From assembly GCA_964639245.1 (NCBI GenBank), contig CAZXCU010000013.1:62001-126000 (forward strand): DNA of 64,000 nt. The letters run 5' to 3'. This stretch comes from SB15 sp964639245. Lineage in GTDB: Bacteria > Chloroflexota > Anaerolineae > Aggregatilineales > J027. Positions within the stretch are counted from its first letter, which is position 1. Each line of letters starts with the position of its first letter. A program made the position numbers and the translations under genes. Below, one piece after another: positions 16,998 through 25,206 of this stretch. The notes under the pieces are model-generated. The model saw nothing but the letters and a program-made list of their open reading frames with translations, searched no databases and was not told where the DNA came from.

Positions 16998-18179
16998 TTA
17001 CACAGCGACTTTTAACAAAACCGCTTCTAACTTTTCGATCAAGGTATCTACATCGGATTTTTCCATGATTAATGGCGGAACAAGCCGCAGTGTATTGACT
17101 CCCGCGCCCACCAGCAGCAAACCCTGTTCATAACCCGCGCTGACAACATCCGCCACCGGAATATTCAATTCCAGCCCGACCATGAGTCCTTTGCCGCGAA
17201 TTTCAACAATCTGCGGGTCGTTGAGTTCTTGCAGGCGTTCCATCAAATACGCGCCGACTTGCTGTACATGGGCTAAAAATTCGGGTTGGCTCACGCGATT
17301 GACCACAGACTGCGCTACCGAACTCACCAGCGCTCCCCCCGCAAAGGTGCTGCCATGATCGCCGGCGGCAAGGGACGAATGGACTTTTTCGGTCATCAAA
17401 CATGCGCCCATCGGCAAGCCCGCTGCCAAAGGTTTTGCCAGCGACATTAAATCCGGGGTGATGCCGTAGTGTTCATAAGCCCAGAGTGTCCCTGTCCGTC
17501 CTAAACCACATTGCACCTCATCAAAAATGAGCAGCGCACCGTGTTCGTCACACAACTGATGGAGTTTGGCTAAAAATTCAGGGGTAGCAGGGTAAATCCC
17601 CCCTTCACCTTGAATTGGTTCGACCACCACCGCGCAGGTTTCATCCGTAATGCCTGTCTCTATTGCATCCAAATCGTTAAAAGGGAGGGTTTTGGCAGCA
17701 CCCATCAACGGCATGAACGGCTTTTGATAATGTTCTTTGGGGGTCACAGCCAACGCGCCCATCGTCCGCCCGTGAAACGCATTGGTAAACGAAATAATTT
17801 CCTTGCGCTTTTCGTCTTGATTGGCATAGGCAACTTTACGGGCAAATTTTATCGCCGCTTCGTTGGCTTCTGCCCCGCTATTGCAAAAAAAGACCCTATC
17901 CGCAAAGGATTTTTCGCACAGCAGAGCAGCAAGTTCGGCTTGGGGTTCGGTGTAATACAAATTGCTGACATGAACCAGTTTTTCTGCCTGCTGCTGGATA
18001 ATTTGGGCAATCTCTGAATCGCTGTGTCCGAGCGCCATCACTGCGATTCCGGCGACCATATCCAGATATTCTTTCCCATTCGTATCCCAGACTTTCATGC
18101 CTTTGCCGTGCGAAATCACAAAATCGGGACGTTTATATGTTTGGGCGATGTGATTTTTGGTAAGTTCGGCTGCGATCAT
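16998..18179 (-). CDS. argD: Acetylornithine aminotransferase
   Basis: ArgD is a PLP enzyme that converts N-acetylglutamate semialdehyde to N-acetylornithine. The class-III aminotransferase features are clear: FFCNSGAEANEAAIKFARK, LIFDEVQCGLGRTGTLWAYE, and the PLP lysine in SLAKPLAAGLPMGA. At 393 residues it has the expected length. It follows argB with a gap of only three bases. Confidence 0.96.
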   Translation of the reverse strand: MIAAELTKNHIAQTYKRPDFVISHGKGMKVWDTNGKEYLDMVAGIAVMALGHSDSEIAQIIQQQAEKLVHVSNLYYTEPQAELAALLCEKSFADRVFFCNSGAEANEAAIKFARKVAYANQDEKRKEIISFTNAFHGRTMGALAVTPKEHYQKPFMPLMGAAKTLPFNDLDAIETGITDETCAVVVEPIQGEGGIYPATPEFLAKLHQLCDEHGALLIFDEVQCGLGRTGTLWAYEHYGITPDLMSLAKPLAAGLPMGACLMTEKVHSSLAAGDHGSTFAGGALVSSVAQSVVNRVSQPEFLAHVQQVGAYLMERLQELNDPQIVEIRGKGLMVGLELNIPVADVVSAGYEQGLLLVGAGVNTLRLVPPLIMEKSDVDTLIEKLEAVLLKVAV

Positions 18180-18182
18180 GGA

Positions 18183-18920
18183 TTACGCTCCTACCACGGC
18201 TGTACCGGAATTTGCCAGCAGCCCGTCCAGATTGGTAATGACGACCTGTTTTGCGCCTTTTTCAACCATATGCAGCGCGGTATGGACTTTAGGCAGCATC
18301 CCGCCAAAAATAACTTTTTTCTGAATTAAATCATCGGCAATGGAAGGAGTCAGGGTCGGCACAACTTCCTGATTGTTCAGCACCCCCTGTACGTTCGTTA
18401 GAAAAACTACCTGTTCGGCGTTGACCGCCACGCCCACCGCGCCGGCTACATGGTCAGCATTGACGTTATACGCCCCATCTACCCCTAAACAGACAGGCGC
18501 AATCACCGGGGTGACTCCCTGTGCGACCAAGTTCATCAAAATATCCCCGCGTACCGCTACAACTTCCCCAACCCGACCTAAATCACCTTTGGGATGGTGC
18601 AATTTTTTCGCGGTAATGAGTCCGCGATCTATTCCTGAAAAACCCTGCGCTTCAATCCCTGCCAATTGAAAGGTTTTGACAATGCGCTGGTTAATCGCAC
18701 CCATGACCATTTCAATGAGCTGCATGGAGGCATCATCGGTGACGCGCAGGCCATCAATGAATTGCGATTGAATGGCGTATTTTTCTTGCATCTGGGTGAT
18801 TTCTTTGCCCCCCCCATGCACCACAATCATCGGTTCGCTGGCGTGGGCAACAGTTTGTGCCAGCAACTGCAAAAAGCCGGGTTGGTCAATTTCATGTCCG
18901 CTAATTTTTAAAACTTTCAT
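18183..18920 (-). CDS. argB: Acetylglutamate kinase
   Basis: ArgB phosphorylates N-acetylglutamate. The amino-acid kinase fold is shown by the N-terminal VLKISG strand, the VVHGGGKEI loop (about residues 33-41), the GLRVTDDASM substrate region and NVNADHVAGAVG. At 245 residues it is at the short end of the family and lacks the N-terminal helix that forms Arg-inhibited hexamers, so allosteric inhibition by arginine is less likely; this is an inference from length. It lies 72 bases after argC. Confidence 0.93.
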   Translation of the reverse strand: MKVLKISGHEIDQPGFLQLLAQTVAHASEPMIVVHGGGKEITQMQEKYAIQSQFIDGLRVTDDASMQLIEMVMGAINQRIVKTFQLAGIEAQGFSGIDRGLITAKKLHHPKGDLGRVGEVVAVRGDILMNLVAQGVTPVIAPVCLGVDGAYNVNADHVAGAVGVAVNAEQVVFLTNVQGVLNNQEVVPTLTPSIADDLIQKKVIFGGMLPKVHTALHMVEKGAKQVVITNLDGLLANSGTAVVGA

Positions 18921-18960
18921 GGCTTCCTCTGGTCAGTTTGTGACATTCTCAGCAATGGGA

Positions 18961-18982
18961 CAGGTCACAGACCCGCCCGTAC
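18961..18982. repeat. Short GC-rich repeat, copy 1
   Basis: CAGGTCACAGACCCGCCCGT, extended by AC, lies in the argC-argB gap. A near-identical inverted copy sits at 20004-20029 just upstream of argC (shared core TCACARACCCGCCCGTAC). Confidence 0.6.
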
Positions 18983-18992
18983 AGATATTCTT

Positions 18993-19979
18993 TTATAGCA
19001 ACCCCAGTGTTTCGGGCAGATTCAAAATCAAATTGGCGTTCTGGACGGCTTGGCTGGCTGCCCCTTTCCGTAAGTTATCAATGGCGGAAACCACAATCAG
19101 CAGGTTTTCTGTCGCAGCATGGAGCGAAATGACTGCCCCGTTTGTATTCGCCACGGCTTTAATACTGGCGGTTTCGCCCGCAGGCAGCACATTCACAAGG
19201 GGTTCATTGGCATAGCTGGTTTCAAAAAGCTGGCGAGCTTTGTCCAGAGTCCACCCGTCCGCAAGTGGTACATAACTGGTTGCCAGCAAACCCCGTTCAA
19301 TCGGCAGCAGGTGAGGCGAAAAAATCAATGTTCCCAAATTTGGATTTAGGGCATGAAGTTCCTGTTCAATTTCGCCCACATGCCGATGTTTGCGTCCCAC
19401 GTTATAGGGTTTGAAATCGCCATAGAGTTCCGCGAATAAATACTCCACTTTGGGCTGGCGACCCGCCCCACTTACCCCACTTTTAGCATCCACAATCAAG
19501 GGTACACCCGATTGAATTGCGCCCGTTTTGGCAAGCGGGGCAAGGGCAAGCAGGGTGGTGGTGGGATAACAACCGGGGTTAGCGATGCAATTTTGATTCA
19601 GGATATTGAGGCGGTTAAGTTCCGGCAAACCATAAGGAGAAGGCAACAAGGCGGGAACAGGGTGAGCGTGTCCATACCACTTGGCATAGGATTCAGGGGT
19701 GTTCAACCGCAAATCTGCGGAGAGGTCAACCACTTTTGCGCCAGCATCCAAGGATCGGGCAGCTAGGGGGGCAGAGACACCATGCGGGGTGCATAAAAAC
19801 ACCATTTCGACCTTGCTGGCATCCGCTTCGGTGGAAGGGGTGAATTTCACGCCTTGATAGCTTTGTCCCGCATGACTGTCGGATGTGGCAAAACTGATTT
19901 CCAGTTCGGGATGTTTTTTCAAAATGCCAATCAGCTCTAAGCCTGTATAGCCGGCTGCTCCGTAAATGCCTGCCTTCAC
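18993..19979 (-). CDS. argC: N-acetyl-gamma-glutamyl-phosphate reductase
   Basis: ArgC reduces N-acetylglutamyl phosphate to the semialdehyde with NADPH. The nucleotide loop GIYGAAGYTGLEL is at the N-terminus and the catalytic Cys lies in NPGCYPT (about residue 137). At 328 residues it matches the shorter, common type. The GTG start at 19979 follows GGAGA at a good distance. It is the first gene of the arginine operon, and its 5' leader carries the attenuator at 20044-20222. Confidence 0.96.
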   Translation of the reverse strand: MKAGIYGAAGYTGLELIGILKKHPELEISFATSDSHAGQSYQGVKFTPSTEADASKVEMVFLCTPHGVSAPLAARSLDAGAKVVDLSADLRLNTPESYAKWYGHAHPVPALLPSPYGLPELNRLNILNQNCIANPGCYPTTTLLALAPLAKTGAIQSGVPLIVDAKSGVSGAGRQPKVEYLFAELYGDFKPYNVGRKHRHVGEIEQELHALNPNLGTLIFSPHLLPIERGLLATSYVPLADGWTLDKARQLFETSYANEPLVNVLPAGETASIKAVANTNGAVISLHAATENLLIVVSAIDNLRKGAASQAVQNANLILNLPETLGLL

Positions 19980-20003
19980 TGCTGTCTCCTTGTCCTGATT
20001 TTT

Positions 20004-20029
20004 GTACGGGCGGGTTTGTGACCCCTCCC
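20004..20029. repeat. Short GC-rich repeat, copy 2 (inverted relative to 18961)
   Basis: GTACGGGCGGGTTTGTGACC followed by CCTCCC forms a small hairpin and matches the 18961 copy on the other strand. It sits between the arg attenuator terminator and argC. Confidence 0.6.
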
Positions 20030-20043
20030 ATCATTTTTAGGCT

Positions 20044-20086
20044 AAAAAACAAAAAACCCCGAACTCCTATTTTCAGAAGTTCGGGG
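20044..20086 (-). terminator. Attenuator terminator of the arginine operon
   Basis: On the minus strand CCCCGAACT pairs with AGTTCGGGG (stem bases 20057-20065 and 20078-20086) and runs straight into TTTTTTGTTTTTT. It lies 65 bases before argC and inside its transcript, so it must be conditional. Part of its 5' arm (20072-20084) is also perfectly complementary to 13 bases within the leader peptide frame (20149-20161), which gives the alternative antiterminator pairing. Confidence 0.88.
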
Positions 20087-20095
20087 TTGTCCCTG

Positions 20096-20110
20096 CTAGC
20101 GAACCGCTAG
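20096..20110 (-). promoter_or_regulatory. Short hairpin between leader peptide and attenuator
   Basis: CTAGCG/CGCTAG with a three-base loop lies between the leader peptide stop and the terminator. It would fit inside the loop of the antiterminator structure or serve as a pause hairpin. Confidence 0.55.
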
Positions 20111-20129
20111 TCTAAGGTCAGTCTGTCAA

Positions 20130-20222
20130 CTAATCAAAAATTAGCCAACCGAACTTCTGAAGGTTCAGTGGGCGGCGACGGCGCAAACGGGGCGCGTTGT
20201 TGACAGAAATTTCAAATTTCAC
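20130..20222 (-). CDS. Arginine-rich leader peptide of the arg operon
   Basis: A 30-codon frame opens at GTG 20222, with AGGG 11 bases upstream, and ends at TAG 20130. Its middle reads NNAPRLRRRRPLN: five Arg codons in six positions (20172-20189). The segment TTCAGAAGTTCGG follows them at 20149-20161. Stalling at the Arg codons would leave this segment free to pair with the 5' arm of the terminator and prevent termination. Fast translation to the stop would cover it and let the terminator form. This is the standard logic of amino-acid attenuation and fits every element seen. The exact start codon is uncertain. Confidence 0.82.
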   Translation of the reverse strand: MKFEISVNNAPRLRRRRPLNLQKFGWLIFD

Positions 20223-20255
20223 TGTAAAAGTGACCCTATGGGATAATTCGGCAAG

Positions 20256-20284
20256 ATTGTGCATCGGAAATGAAGCCTTGTCAA
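20256..20284 (-). promoter_or_regulatory. Promoter of the arginine operon
   Basis: On the minus strand TTGACA (20279-20284) is followed after exactly 17 bases by CACAAT (20256-20261). This places the transcription start near 20249, about 27 bases before the leader peptide GTG. It lies just beyond the end of the acyltransferase gene. Confidence 0.75.
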
Positions 20285-20310
20285 TGAATTTGTTCATTTT
20301 GACGAAAAAT

Positions 20311-20901
20311 TCAGACTGACCGATCAAGCGGTTGCGAGAAAATATCCCAGAGCATCGGATTGTTTTCCTGCATTTGTTGCATTCCCCCTCGTTGTGAGAT
20401 AAGAACAGGTGCTTTCAAGGAGTTCATAAATTCACGCGGTTCGCCACACTGACGAAGCGGCATTTTAAATTTACGGGTCGAAATTGCCAGTACACGGGTA
20501 TCAAGGTTGCAGATGATATGCTGCGCCCAGTGAGAAAAACCGTACTGAAAGAGGGCGCGATACAAATGGGGGATGGCTTGTAAGGCACAGGCATTGTCCC
20601 AACACAGCGCGGAGGATTCCATCACATGCGGGGCATCATACAAAAAAGCATACTCGTCGTAGATATCAAACTGTTCCAATGTGCGGAAGGGCGGTTGAAC
20701 AACCAAACGCACCATCCCCATGACATTTTCACGGGAGAAGAAATCTTTGTAAACCAGAAAATGCACTGAACGCGGGGTAAATTCATCCGTGTAACGTCCG
20801 TCATCGGTGGGGCGAATGTACCCGGCTTCGGCAAACCAATCATGGTGGCATTGAGCAGCAATATCACGGGCATAACTTGATTTAGCAATCGCGGCGTACA
20901 T
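20311..20901 (-). CDS. GNAT-type N-acyltransferase (autoinducer-synthase-like)
   Basis: The 196-residue protein resembles the GNAT N-acyltransferases related to FeeM, PEP-CTERM/exosortase acyltransferases and LuxI. It has an N-terminal conserved region (RDIAAQCHHDWFAEAGY), the DEFTPRSVHFLVYKD strand pair, GMVRLVVQPPF, and a helical C-terminal part with LYRALFQYGFSHWAQ. I chose ATG 20901 because AAGGAG sits eight bases upstream; the GTG at 20910 is too close to it. It may make an N-acyl amino acid, but the substrate is not shown. It is the gene just upstream of the arg promoter. Confidence 0.6.
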   Translation of the reverse strand: MYAAIAKSSYARDIAAQCHHDWFAEAGYIRPTDDGRYTDEFTPRSVHFLVYKDFFSRENVMGMVRLVVQPPFRTLEQFDIYDEYAFLYDAPHVMESSALCWDNACALQAIPHLYRALFQYGFSHWAQHIICNLDTRVLAISTRKFKMPLRQCGEPREFMNSLKAPVLISQRGGMQQMQENNPMLWDIFSQPLDRSV

Positions 20902-21019
20902 GGTGTCCACTCCTTGAGCGTCTTATCCATCGGTACAAGTCAGCATATGCCGATTCACTGTAAAATAGCGGTAAAAACCTACAAATTTTTGTCATAGTTT
21001 TTGAATAGGATGGAACAGC

Positions 21020-22549
21020 GTGGAAAACCCTACTTCAAATGGGCGTTGGATTCTGGCTGCCACCATTTTGGCCTCTAGCATGGCCTTCATTGATGGAACA
21101 GCTTTAAATATTGTGCTTTCTGATATTCAGGATGGCCTCAACGCCTCCGGTGCGGAAATGTTGTGGATTATCAACGGTTATCTGCTGTTTTTAGCCTCGC
21201 TGATTCTGGTCGGCGGGTCGCTGGGCGATCATTTCGGGCGCAAGCGCGTTTTTGCCATTGGCATTGGCTTGTTTACCCTCGCTTCGTTTTTGTGCGGCAT
21301 CGCGCCCAACACCCTCTTGATGATTGTGGCACGGATGCTGCAAGGGATGGGCGGGGCGTTGATGGTGCCGGGCAGTTTGGCGATTATTTCGGCCTCTTTT
21401 CCGGTAGACCAGCGCGGTAAAGCAATTGGTACATGGTCAGCGTTTAGCAGCGTGACCACCCTTTTGGGGCCAATTATTGGCGGCATCATGGCGGATTTGG
21501 AATTCTGGCGCGGGATTTTTTTCATTAACCTGCCACTAGCGGCGGTAGCTTTATGGATTGTGTTCAATAAAGTTCCCGAAAGCCGGGATGAGCAGGCCAA
21601 GCAGTTAGATTTTTTAGGGGCGTTTCTGGTGACAATCGGTCTTGCTGGGCTGTCGTATGGATTTATCGAAGCGCCTGAACAGGGATTTGATGCGCCACTT
21701 ATTATAGGGACATTGGCGGTAGGAGTCATTGCGCTGGTTTTATTTGTGGTGGTTGAAGCCCGCAGCCCTCACCCGATGATTCCGCTGAGTTTGTTCCAAT
21801 CACGCACTTTTAGCGGCACCAATCTCATGACGTTGTTTTTGTACGGGGCGCTGTCTGTGGCTACTCTGTTTATGCCGTTGAATTTCGCTCAGGTACAGGG
21901 CTATGAACGGATTGAAATTTCATTGGCGCTGCTGCCGTTTGCACTGCTGCTCACCTTCATGTCACGTTGGGCGGGGGGATTGGTGGATAGGTATGGGCCG
22001 CGTTTGCCCCTCACGGTTGGGCCAACGATTGTTGGGGTGGGATTTTTCGCTTTAACGTTGCCCGCTTTAACCGATGGCTTTAGCGATTATTGGACGAACT
22101 TTCTACCCGCCATTTTAATCATGGGGTTGGGCATGGGTATCACGGTTGCCCCGCTCACAACGGCGGTGATGGGGTCGGTATCGTCCCGTCAAGCTGGAAC
22201 TGCATCCGGGGTGAATAACGCGGTAGCAAGGACAGGCAGTGTTTTAGCCATTGCGTTGTTAGGGGCGGTGGCCTTGTTCAGTTTCCGCAGTAATTTGGAT
22301 GACCAAACGCAAAATCTTGACCTATCTACCGAAGAACGTGCCGAACTGAAAAAAAATGCCTCCGATTTAGGCAATACTGACGCGCCCGAAACGGTTGAGG
22401 CGAATACCCAAGTTGAAATCGAGTCTGCCGTTAAAGACAGTTTCATTAGCACTTTCCGCTTGGTTTTAACTATCACGGCGGTGATTGCTTGGATTAGCGC
22501 GGCATTGGCATGGCTCACGGTTGAAAATCGGATGCAGGCAGTGGCGTAA
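21020..22549 (+). CDS. MFS drug exporter, DHA2 (14-TM) family
   Basis: This 509-residue major facilitator has about 14 hydrophobic segments. Family motifs are visible: DGTALNIVLSDIQ (motif D1-like) in TM1, GSLGDHFGRKRVFAIG (motif A) after TM2, and GPIIGGIMADLEFWRGIFFI (motif C region) in TM5. An acidic loop (about residues 425-465) precedes the last helix. It starts with GTG at 21020. Proton-driven export of drugs or other amphiphiles is typical; the substrate is unknown. Its end overlaps the convergent gene at 22515 by 35 bases. Confidence 0.92.
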   Translation: MENPTSNGRWILAATILASSMAFIDGTALNIVLSDIQDGLNASGAEMLWIINGYLLFLASLILVGGSLGDHFGRKRVFAIGIGLFTLASFLCGIAPNTLLMIVARMLQGMGGALMVPGSLAIISASFPVDQRGKAIGTWSAFSSVTTLLGPIIGGIMADLEFWRGIFFINLPLAAVALWIVFNKVPESRDEQAKQLDFLGAFLVTIGLAGLSYGFIEAPEQGFDAPLIIGTLAVGVIALVLFVVVEARSPHPMIPLSLFQSRTFSGTNLMTLFLYGALSVATLFMPLNFAQVQGYERIEISLALLPFALLLTFMSRWAGGLVDRYGPRLPLTVGPTIVGVGFFALTLPALTDGFSDYWTNFLPAILIMGLGMGITVAPLTTAVMGSVSSRQAGTASGVNNAVARTGSVLAIALLGAVALFSFRSNLDDQTQNLDLSTEERAELKKNASDLGNTDAPETVEANTQVEIESAVKDSFISTFRLVLTITAVIAWISAALAWLTVENRMQAVA

Positions 22550-23267
22550 TGCTTAAATTTTGAATTTCCAACCACTGGGGTGTGGCTGCTTCTACCAATC
22601 CCCATCCAAACTGGCCTTGTGGCGTGACAAGCGCGTACTGGTTATCCAACCACGCCACAAAACCCATTTTTCCTGTCGGGCTGTGCGGGCTGCGATGAAT
22701 GACCTGTCCGTCTATCGAAAAAACGACGGATTTTGGCAACCAATCCAATTGATAAGTATGGGATCGGGTAATATCCATCTGATTCAAAGTGGCTTCACTC
22801 ACTTTAATGGCGCGTTGACCGATAGGCCATAAGTTGCGATACCAAAAAGGCACGCGCATCAATAAAAAACTAAATGGGGCGGTGGGCAGCAGGGCAAAAA
22901 AAGGCCAGTGAGTTGCATCGATGGTAGCGGCCTTGAACCCTTGCCCACTGACTCCATAGGCAAGGGGCAAATTTAAAGGCGGGCTGCCGAAAAAATACCA
23001 TGCTGCTTTGGGAAAACGGAGGCGGTAACTGGCGGGCGCAAACGGCGCATTCCAGAAGCCAAACCCGCCTGTGCCTTTAAGCTGGTCAATGGGATGGCTA
23101 AAACAGGCTGTGAGGGACAAACGCAGCGGTGCAGTATGTAAAAATTCGGCGCTGTAATCTTGTATTTGCGCGTTACTGTACTGAGTTCGGGTGGCGGTTT
23201 GTCGCAGGAGATGCACTTTTTGTCCATCCAGCGTGACTTGCCCTGTTCCTTGTTCCAGTTTTTCCAT
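22515..23267 (-). CDS. Concanavalin A-like lectin/glucanase-type protein
   Basis: The protein is 250 residues of mainly beta character. FGFWNAPF near residue 75, and DITRSHTYQLDWLPKSVVFS leading into IDGQVIHRSP near 185, are typical of LamG/GH16-like jelly-roll domains. The GH16 catalytic ExDxE motif is not seen, so it may bind rather than cut sugar or act on another ligand. There is no signal peptide. It overlaps the convergent MFS gene by 35 bases and faces away from cdsA. Confidence 0.55.
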   Translation of the reverse strand: MEKLEQGTGQVTLDGQKVHLLRQTATRTQYSNAQIQDYSAEFLHTAPLRLSLTACFSHPIDQLKGTGGFGFWNAPFAPASYRLRFPKAAWYFFGSPPLNLPLAYGVSGQGFKAATIDATHWPFFALLPTAPFSFLLMRVPFWYRNLWPIGQRAIKVSEATLNQMDITRSHTYQLDWLPKSVVFSIDGQVIHRSPHSPTGKMGFVAWLDNQYALVTPQGQFGWGLVEAATPQWLEIQNLSITPLPASDFQP

Positions 23268-23317
23268 GATGCGCTAAAATCCCTCGTTTCATGCCAAAAA
23301 GTTAAAGGATACTTCTT

Positions 23318-24088
23318 GTGGCACGTCGAATTTTAACCGGAATTATCGGAATACCGCTTGTTATTGCTATTTTGCTTGGCCCACCGATTTTAACAGAAAT
23401 TTTTATTGTGCTGGTGGGGGTGGGCATGGCGTGGGAATATGGCAATGTCACCGGACAAACCAGCCTCACAGCGCGAACTGTGCTGATTGGCTTGGTGGTG
23501 CTGATTATTATTTTATCTGCTTTGTTGGCTGACACCGTGCTGGCTTTTGAATTTATTGTGGTCATTTTAATCACCTTGATTGTGAGCCAGACGATTTTGA
23601 GCAGCCAAATTTGGCTAGCGGTAGCCCCCATGTATCTGGGGATTGGCCTGGCGTGTGTCGTGGCGCTACGGTTGCTGGACGAAGGGCAAGAATGGCTGGT
23701 AATTCTGCTGGCAGGGACATGGGCGACCGACACGATGGCCCTGTTTGGTGGCAAAACCCTGGGCAAAACCAAACTCGCCCCGCGCATTTCGCCCGGTAAA
23801 ACCCGTGAAGGCACAGCCATTGGAGTGATTTCCGGCGCAGTAGCGATTGTGATTGCGGCTGCCCTGCTCAATCTTTTAGAAAAATATACGCTGACGATTG
23901 GTCTGGCGGCGGTGCTGCTGCCCCCGCTTGCGGTGATTGGCGATTTAACCGAGTCGCGGTTAAAACGCCATTACGACAAAAAAGATTCAGGCAGTTTGTT
24001 GCCCGGTCATGGGGGATTGCTAGATAGGGTAGACAGCACCCTTTTTACGGCGGCTGCCCTATGGTTGCTCATCGTTTTGACTACGTGA
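23318..24088 (+). CDS. cdsA: Phosphatidate cytidylyltransferase
   Basis: CdsA makes CDP-diacylglycerol from phosphatidic acid and CTP in the membrane. The C-terminal family signature is present, beginning SRLKRHYDKKDSG (about residue 215) and ending LPGHGGLLDRVDS. The protein has about seven membrane segments and 256 residues. It starts with GTG at 23318 after AAGGAT. Its product is the substrate of the phosphatidyltransferase at 2945-3550. Confidence 0.93.
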   Translation: MARRILTGIIGIPLVIAILLGPPILTEIFIVLVGVGMAWEYGNVTGQTSLTARTVLIGLVVLIIILSALLADTVLAFEFIVVILITLIVSQTILSSQIWLAVAPMYLGIGLACVVALRLLDEGQEWLVILLAGTWATDTMALFGGKTLGKTKLAPRISPGKTREGTAIGVISGAVAIVIAAALLNLLEKYTLTIGLAAVLLPPLAVIGDLTESRLKRHYDKKDSGSLLPGHGGLLDRVDSTLFTAAALWLLIVLTT

Positions 24089-24197
24089 TTATAATTCATA
24101 AATTTTTCAAACTCAGCATGACTAAATTCCTATAAACTGTAAGTAGGTCAATATGATATAAGGTAGCGTAGATGTAATTTAACAAGTGAGGTGTCCT

Positions 24198-24551
24198 ATG
24201 GCGAAAGCTCCTTATGCAGTGGACTTTTATGCAACGACACGCGGTCAGCATCCCATCGAAGATTATCTTGAACTGCTGACAGATAAAGAACTGGACGCGA
24301 CGATGCGAACGATTAGTTTGCTCGCTGCCGCCGGCCCGCAACTCACCATTCCCCATTGTAAAAAATTACAAGGCCACACCGCCCTGTGGGAACTTCGGGT
24401 GCGCCATGCCCACCGTCATTTTCGCATTATGTATGCCCGCACCGGCGAACGTCGCTATGTTCTGCTCCATATGATTCAAAAAGACCGGGATATCCTGCGT
24501 CCTGAAGATATTGATATTGCCGCCCGTCGCTTGCAAACATGGGTAATGTAA
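24198..24551 (+). CDS. Gp49/RelE-like toxin-type protein
   Basis: The 117-residue protein matches the phage-derived Gp49-like (HigB/RelE superfamily) pattern. A helical N-terminal part (DYLELLTDKELDATMRTISL) is followed by KKLQGHTALWELRVRH, HFRIMYART, and YVLLHMIQKDRDI with a C-terminal helix. I start it at ATG 24198 because GAGGTG lies five bases upstream; a GTG at 24186 is rejected. In such systems a small HTH antitoxin gene usually follows, but here a terminator begins 13 bases after the stop. It is either an orphan toxin or paired with a distant antitoxin. Confidence 0.8.
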   Translation: MAKAPYAVDFYATTRGQHPIEDYLELLTDKELDATMRTISLLAAAGPQLTIPHCKKLQGHTALWELRVRHAHRHFRIMYARTGERRYVLLHMIQKDRDILRPEDIDIAARRLQTWVM

Positions 24552-24563
24552 TATAAACAAAAA

Positions 24564-24594
24564 TGGAGCAGGCTTCCCTGCTCCATATATTTTT
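24564..24594 (+). terminator. Bidirectional terminator between toxin-like gene and Met/His-rich gene
   Basis: A nine-base stem TGGAGCAGG/CCTGCTCCA with a CTTC loop is followed on the plus strand by TATATTTTT, and on the minus strand by TTTTTGTTT. It serves both convergent genes. Confidence 0.9.
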
Positions 24595-24609
24595 CGGGGA
24601 AATAACCAC

Positions 24610-25131
24610 TTACCATCCCCAATGTCCATGATGACCGCGCATTCCCTGCCCTTGCCGCATTCCACCCTGCCCCATCATCCCGCCCCAATTCAGGCTACCA
24701 TTCAGATGTTCTTGCATGTGTTCCTGCATATAGACCAGCATTTCATCGGCTTCGGCTTGGGTCATCCGACCATTTTCAACCATCCACGCCATATGTGCTT
24801 CACTGGCAGTCAGCAGGGCGGCTTCTAAGTCTGCCACCGCAACGCCCTGTGCTTCAGCGATTTCGGCAAGGGTTTTGCCACTTTGAAGTTCATCCCACAA
24901 AGCGGCTTGTTCTAGCCCTAATGTGTCGGCGGCGGCTTGCAAAATGGGCTGGTTGCCGTTCATCATCCCGCGTCCATTCATCATGCCTCTTCCACCGCCC
25001 ATACCACACGGACAACCCCACACCTCATCGGGCATATTGCCGGGGTCTTGAGCCGAAACGGTCAGCGCGCCAAAGACCAGCACCCCGAGCAAAACAGCGA
25101 TAACTGCGAAGATTTTTTGATTGCGTTTCAT
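24610..25131 (-). CDS. Secreted Met/His/Gly-rich protein, possibly metal-related
   Basis: The 173-residue protein has a clear signal peptide (MKRNQKIF, a hydrophobic core, cleavage near TVSAQ). The mature part has a CPCGMGGGRG segment, two GRGMMNG-type repeats, a helical region with TLAEIAEAQGVAVADLEAAL, and a C-terminal tail rich in Gly, Met, His and Trp. Met/His/Cys clusters of this kind often bind copper or silver outside the cell. It lies 75 bases downstream of the histidine kinase, whose outer domain is also Met/His-rich, and may be its target. I know no named family for it. Confidence 0.7.
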   Translation of the reverse strand: MKRNQKIFAVIAVLLGVLVFGALTVSAQDPGNMPDEVWGCPCGMGGGRGMMNGRGMMNGNQPILQAAADTLGLEQAALWDELQSGKTLAEIAEAQGVAVADLEAALLTASEAHMAWMVENGRMTQAEADEMLVYMQEHMQEHLNGSLNWGGMMGQGGMRQGQGMRGHHGHWGW

Positions 25132-25206
25132 GATAGATCCTCATTTCAACTTTGTTTGTTACCCAAGAGTTTGCCAGATCTATTTGAAGGTTGTTTTGCG
25201 GGAATA

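Noticed and set aside
20044..20260. T-box control of the arg operon
   Set aside because: No T-box core is present, whereas an Arg-codon-rich leader peptide and an antiterminator arm explain the region.
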